Assembly (NCBI RefSeq): GCF_943734655.1
Contig: NC_071354.1
Coordinates: forward strand, 41,653,744 to 41,717,743
Origin: Sabethes cyaneus
Lineage: Eukaryota > Arthropoda > Insecta > Diptera > Culicidae
Direction: 5' to 3'
DNA: 64,000 nt
The notes below the pieces were generated by a model. It had not been told where the DNA came from. It did no database searches and saw only the letters and a program-made list of their open reading frames with translations. Position 1 is the stretch's first letter. Every line of letters begins with the position of its first letter. Made by a program: the position numbers and the translations under genes. Below are positions 12,201-24,200 of this stretch, piece after piece.

Positions 12201-15200
12201 CAGTGATTCAGTTTATTGGCAAGGGACTGGAATTTAAAAAAACGAGTAAATGTCAACCAGCTTAGCTACTCCCTCATCCATACTCGTAAAAAGGGTTGCA
12301 CAATGGAATCATTTCCGTTTGGACTTTACTTCATTCGACTACCTACTGCCGAGGGGATGAGCTCACCTTCGCACTGCCTCATTCATTAGCTGCTATTTCT
12401 AAATTCACCTATTTGGCAAACTCAAGATCAAACGCGAATCAAGTGCGAATAGCTTAAAATTCCTTTTTGAATGTGTTTTTTCCTAGACTTCCTAGAGGCC
12501 ACCACGTTAATCAAGTGTTGCACTTAGCCTGGTAGGAAATATCGCTTTTTAGATCTAGATCGCACGCGGTTTTATCTTGGTTTATTGAACATTTTCATGG
12601 ATCTGGTCAGTGTGAAATGAATATATCGGGCTGCTTTTGAACAAGTGCCAACCCGTTGCGATTTTATTTTGAAATGAATTCAAGCAGACATTGGTGTTCA
12701 GAAATATTTTAAAGATGTGTGATGTTTAAACTAAATGTACTAAATTTTGAATTTTTATAGTATGTCTATTGCATTTTTCGGTTATAATTGGTGGTGCAAT
12801 CTATTTCATCAATACTACAAAAAGCAAAGTCTTTGGTATAACCATCTTTCAACTCATCACCCTTCTTCATTGACAAACTTCGCAGGCGGTTATTAGAGTA
12901 CATGAAAATTACGGGGCTAGTACAACAATTTTGCTAACTCTAGCTGCACCAATACAATATTTTGTGTTAAAAATGCAAACAATCATGTTTAGTTCGGTAG
13001 CTTGTGTCATTAGTTTGTCTCAGTGATTGATGTCATCTTGCGAAAACTAATATAAAAAATTCTCAGAGCCTAGATTTCGATGGTTTCACGACGACCCTTT
13101 ATTTTTGTGTACTTGAACGCCTTCTTTGTGCATAAAAGAACCGGTTGAGCGCAGCATGAGACGATTTTGGTACCCCATCGTCATCCCCAAGCAACAAAAC
13201 TAAATCTGCTTGGTTTTATCTTATAAATATTTTATTGCGGAATACGATTTCCTAAAGCTTTATAGTGCTCATACCCATTGCCAAGAAGAACGAGTCAAAT
13301 TTAATAATTATAGCTGACTATTTAACTCGACTAAAACTATCCGTAAACCCGCATCACAGATCTTATTGCGGTTGCCTATAGTAACACAAGAAAACTAGTT
13401 GGCTATGTAACATCTCTTACCAAGCAATTGGCGTATTAATACAAAACTGACCTTATGATGGCTGCTTGTGAAACTGCAATAAAACTTAAAGGCTACGATG
13501 AAATTTGATGCGCATATAGTTTATAACTGGGAAAATCGTTAAAAAATATCTATTTGTTATTTCACATATTTGAAGAAGATCGCCATGAAATAAAATTGAT
13601 TGCAGGTTCATTTGCCAGCAAAGCTTAATCTCTATTTCTTGCGATTGCATACATTTAGGCTGGTACCGAATGGCCGAAATCCAAATGGCCGAATTTCAAC
13701 AACAGTCACAGAAGGCCGAATCACGAATAGCCGATTTTTTTCGGAATGCCTAAATAACTATTCAATAAAAAACATGAATTGGCAAGTAGTTAACAAATAA
13801 TTTTAATCAAACAAAAAACAAAATAAAAACACAACTATTTACTGTAGAGTATAGATGATTGATAGTTCTTTGTTCCCCTAAGCGCAAATGAACTTCGTTC
13901 ATTATAAGGTGCGAGACCTATTTACCGTGTTAGTAGCAAATGTTTCCTAGATGATTCAGGGAGTGACGACCGCAGGCCGCGAGTGTGTGCCGGTGAGCCG
14001 CCGCCACTGCGAGAGGCAGCCCCCCTGCAGAAACCATTTCTATTTAGGTGCATGCATTTTAATAGGTTTACTGGTTAGTAGGGATTATCCCTTAGTGAAG
14101 TCGGAACGAGCGACAGCAAGTAAGGACAGTATGTACCCAAGTATGTACCGTGAATATTTTCGGCCGAATATGATGTTCGACCATTTGTGATTCGGCCATT
14201 GGATATATTGTGCCATTTGCGTTTCGGCCATTCGTGATTCGACCATTTGTGTTTCGGCCATTCGTATGTAATCCATAAATTTGCAAATCAGCAAGACAAA
14301 CTGTGATGCTGTTTTAGCTTTTAGCACAGCAAGCATCATGTGAAGCTTTGAGAACAGAAAAATGCAATATAGCTCTCAGTCATATCTAGGTCAAGCGTGA
14401 ATGTCGAGTAAAATCTGTAGTCTAAAGATGGTTAGCATATTGAGTTTTAATGATTGCATTAAAACTGGGCCAAATTATCATAACGTAGTCGTATGTGGGT
14501 CCTGAAATGGTTGTTATAACAGTGAGGTCGTCAAAGTGAGTTTTAAAATTTGGTTCTACTAAATCTACTTTACAATTAAAATAAAACCAACATTATTACT
14601 TGGACATGACCGCTTTCCACACTCCTTTTTGGCGAACTAAAGATCAGTGAAGCGACTGATGGTTCTTCATACAGCGAGTCGAAGTTGAAGCTACCCTCCA
14701 GCTCCTTCGTTCGACCAAATGCACACAATTCTTCAGAACTGCGCCCAATGAAGTCTTCGCGCTGCATTCTTTCCAGCATTGTAGGAAGCATTTTTTTAAT
14801 TTTTTTGTATTAAAGAAATCCATATGAGAAATAACTAGTAATAAGTTCCATACTTGTGAAGTCTATTTTGGAGTTCGGTGATGTGATGTGGTGTTCTTAT
14901 CAACAAATTTGGATCACCAGAATCGTAACAGTACAGAATAAATTCTTACTGTATGCGCAGTCTTCCATAGTGTGATCCCAGAAACTTATGTACCGCCGTA
15001 TGAGGAACGTTGCCGCTCGCTTAATTTAGAGACTCTGGAATGAAGACATGCCAACGCTCAAGTCGTGCTCCTGGCTAGAATGAGTAAAAGAGATACTGAC
15101 TGCCCCGCCATTCTGAGTCGACTAAACATGTATGTTTCCGAACGACATCTTAGAACTAAGGATTTCGTGTAAATACCTGGAAGGACGGAATGCAAACTAT

Positions 15201-18200
15201 AGGCTATACGACCCTGCTCGATTTATGGCAATGTGGTTTAACGAACCCTGCGGTTGGTTCGACTTCAACTAGATGGCTAATAACTCTCAACGAGGACTCT
15301 CTCGTAGATGATAAATTTGTAATTATACATTTTATATGTTTTTATCGTATATGTATTGTATTTCATTTAATAACCAAAAGACCACTAAGAGTCCAATGAT
15401 TTTTTACAAATAAATGAATGAATTTAAGTCTTCAGGTGATAACAATAAATAACAGCTACTACAACCATCCTGCTTTTAGGGATGCTGGACCCTATGCTTT
15501 GGTTCTCAGTAGTATCAGATTCATTCGGACTTGCCTCTGAAGAAATCCGTCATTTGCAGGCGAAAATTTTACACTGAGCATTCACATGACTGCCTCCTTC
15601 CCCGTCCGCATACAACCCTAGGTCCAACGGTCGTTTAAACCTTAGACTTATTTTAAGGCTAAGTTCGTATCTGAACATGACAGCGCGTATTACTTAAAGA
15701 ACGCGCAAATAAATTCAGGACTATACTCAACAATAAAAGAACATGCATATTTCTCTATACGGGTTTATGACGTAAACTATTTGGAAAGAAAGAAATGTCT
15801 AATGCGAAGTATGATTAATTAGATGTACTGAAAAATTTCGAAATAGACTAAAAATCTGCATGGATTGTGCAATGGTAGGTGGGGCACGCACCCACACTCT
15901 TTCGGTTTGTACTCAAATATTTTACTCAGTAACCTACTGCCACCCGTTATATTTGTTTTAGTTTCCCATTTTTATCATTCCGTATTCGGTGGTGGTTGAT
16001 CACGAGACTTGCCAGAGGGACCGTCGGTAATGTACCTACTGCTTATTTTTATCGCACTGACCGAGTAGATATCAGTCTATCTTCTCGGCGATAGAAACAA
16101 AGAGCAGATATATAAAAATAATATCGTCGTGTAAGAGTATTGGTGCATATACGAAATGATAGGATTTGGAAAATAAAACAATACTAGGCATTTGACCACC
16201 TAATACAAGGATGTGGCAGTCAGTAGTTTACTGACTAAAACATTCGGATACCAACCGAAAGAACGCGGATGCGATCTCCACCTGCCATTGCACAACACAA
16301 TATATTGTTGGTCTACACTCAAGTCCAGGGATGGAAAAAAATCGCTTCAAGCTATCAAGAACAAAGGAGTGAACAGATTCAGATTCATTTACATCGCCAC
16401 TTGTAAGCGACAAATAGTTTGTCGCGATCTGTACAGATTATGACAAACCTCATGTCAGATCATTTTCATTGCTTGATTGCGATAGGAAATATAACAGATA
16501 CAGACGATCGATTGTTTGCAGTGCGTGAATCTCAATACAAACAATGTGAGTAACCTTTTTGCTTGTAGCCAGGTAAAATTTAAAACTACGATCGACTGTT
16601 GAGAATTGGTGAGAGAAAACAATCTTGTGATTAAAGCTAAAAATTCACTCTTGGTCATGAACTGTACAGATCATGATCTGTTCGCGTGGCGATAACTCAA
16701 AGATTTGATCAAAATCAGTGATTTTCCATCTCTGATCATGTCTTTTTTACACGGGAATACACAGCGCATAAAAAACCCTTTTAAAAAATCGCATTAGTTC
16801 GAAAAATATTGTAAAAATAAACCGCGTTAATTCGAAGATCGTCATAAAAATAAACCGTGTTAATGTTCCTGAAAATTTACATAATGTTGGCTCTATTGAA
16901 TTCTGTGAATCCGACATCAAGGATGGTCTTTTGAAGCTAAAAACATCATCTAACGCAGGTCCTGATGGAATTCCATCAGTAGTTCTGAAGAAATGTGCTT
17001 AAGTGTCTTGTAGACTTGTCAGAGTGCTGGATTTTTTCATTTCTCCAGTGTTTAAAAAGGGAGAAAAATACAAGTGAAATCATACATTTCGATGGAACAA
17101 CTCGGTTTTTTTCCCAAAACGCTCTATTACCCACAAACCTGTTGCAGTTTAGCTCGTTCTGTCTCCGTCGAATGGGGAGGGCTGTACAAATTGATACACT
17201 ATACTGATCTTAAGCCTGCTTTTGATCGCATCAACCACCAAATACTGCAACCCAAACTCAGCTGCTAGGGGCTTCAAACAAATTCATCTGCTGGCTCTAG
17301 ATATATCTGATAACCCGCAGCCTATCAGTAAAGCTAGGTTCTAGCGAATCGTTTAATTTCGGCAACTAGTCCGGCGTCCCACAGGGAAGCAATTTAGGAC
17401 CATTATTTTTCATAATTTACTTCAATGACGTTTGTGTCGTTATTCCACCGGGATGCAAACTACTATATGCGAATGATCTGAAAATTTTCCTTGGTGTACG
17501 TAGTGATGTGCGAAATTTTCAATTATTCTATTACCGATTAATCGGTAAGCGTTGTCTGCAAAGCAAAGCAAAGCCATGAGTATAAACGTTAAGTGTTGAG
17601 AACTTAACCCTTCTTTATCGACAGACTTCGCAGCCGGCTATTAGAGTACAGGACAATTGCGTGGCCAGTGCTACAGCGTTGTCTGCACTAATCGATTAAT
17701 TCAGCTATTCGTGCCAGTGGTGTTCGATTAGAAATATTCGAATATTTCTTTGATTAATTCGATTAATCGAACGATTATGAATGATTAACGAGAATTATTC
17801 GGGGATTATTCGTGCTCATTGAACTATTCGATTAATTCAACTACTCGTGCTGGCGGTATTAGATTAAAAATTATTCGGATATTCCATGTGTTATTCGATT
17901 AGTTGAATTAATCGAACAATTAATGGACATCACTAGATGCACGATCTGTAGAGGACTGCAACAACTACAAGAACTAGTTAACCGATTTGCGAAATGGTGC
18001 CGCATGAACAACCTTGCTATAACAATGTCAACAAATGTTTAGTGATCATCTCCACTACTAGTAAAACCCCAATCATGAATGATAATAAAATCGAAGAATC
18101 TCTTCTACAACGCGTCGCTAACGTCAAAAACCTGGGAGTGAAAATTGATTATAACCCAGCTAGCACCAACTCGTATATCAATGTACGAAAACTATCGTAA

Positions 18201-21200
18201 ATATCTCCTTACAAACTCGAAATCGTAACTAAAGCTGGATAAAGTGGGATCAAGTTGATTTTCTGTCGTATATAATGATAATGACTGACATACATACGAT
18301 TTTCAGCACAAAATCGTAGAGTAGTACGGAGCGACTCGCGTTTAATCGGATATTATGATACATAAATACTTATAAAGTCGTAACGCTCAAAATTATTCGT
18401 AATCAGGTATATCGCCTCCAAAATAGTACGGATATGCCAATTTTGCGCATGAAATACGATTTATTTAACATGTATATCTGTACGTAATACTGATTTTTAC
18501 CTTTTTTATACGTATGAAAATGCTAGCTGGGAAGCTCACCTTCCAAAACCAACTTGGGGTTCATTATGCGCTCAGCTAAGGACTTCCGTGACTCGTACTG
18601 TCTACGCACCCTCTACTTTTCCTTAGTACGATACATTCTGGATACGGCCTCTGTTGTATGGAGAGAAATGTTAGACATGCAGATTTGTTAGACATGCATT
18701 ACGATCCCTTCCATGGTCTGACCCATTGAATTTTCCACCATACGAAACCAGGTGTAAACTAATAAATATAGACACCTTGACTAAAAGAAAGGATACTTCG
18801 AGAGCTATTTTCTTTGCCAAGTTGCAAAGTTGATGCCTTAGAAATTTTATCAATGCTGAACATTAACATCACACCGAAACCTTTGAGAAACCGAGAATTT
18901 TGTAGGATATTTAATAGCGTTTACCACCTGTTTGATTTTTATCAGTCATCAGGCCACTTTAAATATAAAATATTTCAGTGTAATATGTTAGGTTAAGTTT
19001 GTGAAAGTTATACTTGACATGTATGTATGTTTGTAATTGTATATGATGATGACTATCTTTGTAATTTACGTTTATAATCTGTACTGTGAATGAAAAGATG
19101 ATGGGTTTCTATGCCAATTTGAGAATGATGTTAATGTTGTCAACCTTAATCGGCTTTACCCACAGGTAAACCTAAAAAGTTTTCAATCAGTCTTGATTCG
19201 AAGTTTGGTATTTATTCATGTGATAGGTCGATATGTATTTTATTGCTAACCTATATGAGCTTAGCCATCTATTTATTCTAATTTGAAAAAAAAAACAAAT
19301 GTCGGTCAAGTGTGTTTCCGATTATACCACCAAGCAGTTTATCAACAGGAAATTTGCAGGGTCCGGTACTCGAGGTATTACCAACGTCAGACATAGGGGG
19401 CTCCGTAGCCGCAAGGTAGAATCAAGCCATTCGATGTCGTGACTTTAGCATGAGTTTATTCTCAGGCCCCTCCATTTACCCTTCCTTCATGCTGAATTCT
19501 ATATTTACCCTCTGACGCCTCTTGACAGTGCAAATGTCCCTCCTATAGTTAAAAGTACTGGTTAAGAGGTACAAATGAGTCCTCGCCAGGGACGGCTATA
19601 ATATGGGATAGTACTGGCAGCGAGGAATATGTGGGTAAGGTAGATCAAGCTTTGAAGGAAGGGTAAACCCCAATACACACAAGCACGCATAAAACTTAAT
19701 AAGCATATCGCTCATTCAATAGCGATTATAGCTAAAAGAAATGCAGTGCAGGTCATATAGCAAACACCCGGGTGATATTACAATAGATCAACTATGCTGG
19801 TCGCAGTAACGAGTCCACACATGAAAAAAAACTCAAACCTTTCATTCAAATACGGCAAGTGCACGTATTGCTTCCGTAAACAAAGTTACTGTCTCAAGTC
19901 CGTAGAAGACTACCGGTCTGATTAGCGTTTTGTACATCGTCGAGTCTGTGCGATTGCGTATGCTTCTTGATCGTAACGTCTTGTGGAGGCTTGACTTCCA
20001 GCTTGAATGCGTTCGTTCGAAATCTCCCTACTCGTATTACTGTAGACGGTGACCAGAGATCCCAAATATACAAACTCATCAACCACTTCCAATTCATCGC
20101 CGTTAATAGTCACTGTCCGTGGGAGGCGAACGTTGTTTTCTCTTCATACCATATATTTGGCTTTCGACGCATTGATTCCGCCTAATCTCCGTTTTTAGTC
20201 TGGTGTAGATTGTCTCCGCCGTCTCAAGGTTTCAGCAATGATGTCGAGATCATCTGTGAGAGCTAGGAGTTGGTTACTCTTACTGAAGATAGTTCCTCTC
20301 GTTTCGGTGCCCGTACATCGAATCACACCTTAAATAGCGATGTTGAATATTATACATGACAGTCCAACCCCTTACCGCAATCCTCTGCATCATTCGAAAG
20401 GACTCTAAACTGTCCCCGAAACGCGCACGTAGCACATCACTCGCTCCAGAATAGCTTTCATCAGTCGCGTCAGTTTGTCCGGAAAACCGTACTCGTACAT
20501 TACCTGCCATAGCTGTTCGCGCTGAACAGTATCGCATGCTGCCCTGAAATCTACGAAAATATGATGCGAGGGCTCGTTGTACTCCCGACATTTCTGGAGG
20601 ATTTGTGGAAGAGTAAATTGATCGAAATTTGATCCGTAGCAGCAACCCAAGTAACAATTTCAATTTTAAGGTGCACTTGAAGAGGTTTCCAGCATTTGCT
20701 GCTTAAAACCGATCTCAAAACTTGTAATTCTACAAAACTGCGATAAAACAGTCATAAAACCCTTATAAGGCGAGGGAGGCCCACACTAAAGAAGGTTCTC
20801 GAGAAAATTTCCAAAGATCCTTTCAAAACCTGTAATTCTTATCGATATCTATTTATAATGACTTCCAAGAGTCGCTAGAAACAAAAAGAAAACTGCCACA
20901 AGTGTTGATGATTTTATGGTTGTCTCTTTAAAGAACACATACACTTCTCACAGCCTTAAATGTTTTAAATTGAACAAGAGCTATAAGCTATAAGCATTCA
21001 CAGATATTGCTATTTCGAAATGGGTATAAATGAAAATTGAAAATAAAAATGGTGATAAAAGCAGCTGTTTTGTTGCTCATAAATGAGAAATTTTTCATGC
21101 CACGCTCGATTTGTCGATGTTTTGTGACATTAAAGTTAGAAAATTTTAACGCGCCAGTTATTTTTGCTAGATTATTGAAAAATTAAATTAATAAAAAAAA

Positions 21201-24200
21201 TTAATGATTTCTAGTTAGCAAATTTTTAACTAATTGTGGCAAAAAGGCTTTTATATGTCTAAACATTTATTTAAAAAGATAAGATCACTAATAGTATTGC
21301 ATAATGCCATATTTAAGGGCGCTTATGCAATTGACTACAATTTGAAAAGTAATCAAAATAGCCCTGTTCGCCATTTTTTCAATGGTTTTATCCAAATCAA
21401 CCCGAAAGCGCTTATTAGACTAACATTTCTTGCACGAGACAAAGAAAATTTTTCCAAGAGCGCGATAAGTTCATCAATACTTATTGTATTCTTGAAGAAG
21501 ACAAGCTGCGCTTGAATAAGAATTGTTTGAATTACTTGAGGGCACCAAGTTTTTGCAAGATAACCATTATAGTATAAACAAAGAAAACATCAACGAACTA
21601 TCGACGTAACGTGTTGTTTGTGTTGTTTTTGCTGTTTGGACTGTTCGACAGTTCCAAGCGTTTAATTTACAATTGGTATTGGTACAACTGTTTTTAAAAA
21701 TAATGCTTCAACTGCTTCAGTGCCTTCAAACATTTTCCATACAAAGACATCTGACTTATGAATTCTATACAGTAGATTCTCGGAAAAGTTAATCGATTGG
21801 GGAATGGGTCGATTAACTTTTCCGAAATATTAACTTTTCTGAGTAGTCCTAAGAGTCATCGAAAATGATAAATACAAAAGCGAAAAATATATTCTCGGAT
21901 ACAGGATATACATTTTTAGGAATCTGGAAGTTGTAATATAAAGAAATATGTAGCAAGATCCTTATGAAATGATAGTTAGTTCCTTTCAGTAAATTTAAAA
22001 TAGTCGGTTATTCTAGTTTACTTTTGATTTTTCGTAGTCTATGACAACGTTTTGACAATGTTCGCGCTTATTTTTTGATTTGTACTGTTCCTTCTTTTGC
22101 ATTTAAAATTCAATCTGAGATGCCGCTTTTCCAGTTTTTTATCAAAAATCCTGAAGCAGCTATGTGGCCGTATTGAACTTTTACTACAACTGTCCGGTAC
22201 AAGAGTTTAATTTAATCCCAGCTATGATGATACTCTGTATGAAGTTGTGGAAAGGCTATAATAAACCGAAAAATGAGAAATAAAGATAAAAGGAAACACA
22301 CGCGTGTGAATGAACGCTTTGGACAACCAATAAATTTAAACTCTCAGAAAAGTTAAGCCAAAATTAACTTTTTAGAGCGTTGCATGAGAGCTAATATTCG
22401 CTTAACTTTTCTGAACAATTAACTTTTCAGAGAGTTAACTTTTCCGAGAGTCTACTGTATTTAGTTTAAAAAATACAAAAAGCTCTAGAGGAAACCCGCA
22501 CCGCCTCTGGCAAATGCATCATTACCGGCACTGTCTTTCCCCAGTTCAGTTAGTCCTGAGATCTTTATTGTTTTGTGACTTCGCTGATTGTTCATATGAA
22601 AGAGTTTTCAAAATATTTCTAAGATTTTCGATTAATTTTCGTTTAAAAGATCTGTATTCTTCAATTTTCTCCAGATTCAGACGCCCATTTTGACAGATTA
22701 GTTGTTTACGTTAGAATGTTCTTATTCAAGAGTATAATTTCTCTTTCAAGAATATACGATTTTAAGAGAGTTTTACAATACTGCCATTGTTAAGATAAAC
22801 GAATCTTGCCGAAGAATATCATAAGTTTTTGTCAAAACTATTGTTAAGTTTTAAGGAGCGTCGTTTTTAAGCAAAAATGAAGTATCCTTTAAAACCCCTT
22901 ATAAGCTGAATTACACTTATTGATAATTTAGTTTTATGGGTGATTCTTCAAGTCTCCTTCAGTCATACTTCAGAAATGTTAGTCAAATAAGATAAAATTC
23001 ACTTGAGGAGGAACGTTATAAAACCTAACAGACTTTGAAATGCTCTGATAAAACTACTATAAGAAATGAATAAGACCAATTTGCTATTGGATTGTTACTT
23101 GGGAAAGGCCCCATTATTCCCGCGTAGCCTGATGCATTCTGCTTGGCTATTGGACGTAGACGTAGACCAACCTCGTGTTTTTAGTCTTGACCTTGAAATG
23201 CGGTCAGGTATATATATTAATATTTTTTAAAACGGTGGTTCTACAATTGATGGATGGTACCGGAAAGTATTAATTTTTTTTGGGATTGAGGGAAAAGTGC
23301 GGAAAAGTGAGGGGTACATAAGGTACATTGATCGCCCCTTTTGTAATCCTTGAAATTATTCAATGAAGTGCCATTGCTAGCGGTTCTTGGTCATTGTCCT
23401 TTGTCCGTGAGAAAGCCATACTACCGACAAGCCACATTCGTGTAGTTGTCAATTCGTTTTGTTGGTCGTTTCAAAGCCATAATCAAGACACAAGGTCATA
23501 TCGAGCCAAATTGAATTGATTTTGAATTTTTGATTATTTTCACATAGATCTTCCGTATTTTGGAGTAAGCAAAAATCATTTTTCAAGCCAAAGTTATGGC
23601 ATTTGAATAGCTTACACATCAAGTGTCAGACCCTGTAATATCAAGTAAAGTATCTTAATTTCGGAAAGTGTATTTTTTTAATGAAATTGCAATAATGCAA
23701 TTGAAATGCATATTATTTTGTCTCTACCTGCAAAGAAACAGATATTTTGTCAAAGAGCAAACAAATGTTTTATTGATTTCCATACCAAACGATATTTTGT
23801 GTACATCACATACGACATACGAGAACGTAACTTTTTTCACCAAACACATGTTTTCTTAGCGCTAGAAGTAAATATTATTGAACGAACTTTTCTATGACCA
23901 GATAAAAAGATTTACGGCACCACATGCTTTGGTTACTACAAAGAAACCTCAGCTCTCCATGCTAAATGAAATTGTTCTGAATCATTTTCTTACAAATAAA
24001 AAGAATTGTTTATGCCTGCACATCCCATCAATCACCTAGAAACCATTAACTTCTACATTTTGTTAACTTAGTTCAAAGTCTAGTTTATAAAAATTGGTTT
24101 ATTTTTAACTAGCACTAGCAAATTATGTGTCACAAATATTTGAAACTATATAATATAATTTCAATCATAAATTTTTGAATAATATAGCAAAAAAAATATT

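Larger units (their letters stand above)
16880..19090 (+). pseudogene. Jockey/CR1-type LINE ORF2, broken by two insertions
   Basis: RT blocks appear in order: SSNAGPDGIPSVVLKKCA (about 16940-17000), TDLKPAFDRINHQILQPKLS (about 17200), SGVPQGSNLGPLFFIIYFND (about 17370-17430) and LLYANDLKIF (YADD changed to YAND, about 17460-17490). After the hAT MITE come FAKWCRMNNLAITMS and VKNLGVKIDY; after the second insertion, AKDFRDSYCLRTLYFSLVR, then LPWSDPLNFPPYETRCKL and the C-terminal block to about 19000. Several stops and frameshifts are present. 5' truncated: no endonuclease is seen. Confidence 0.85.
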
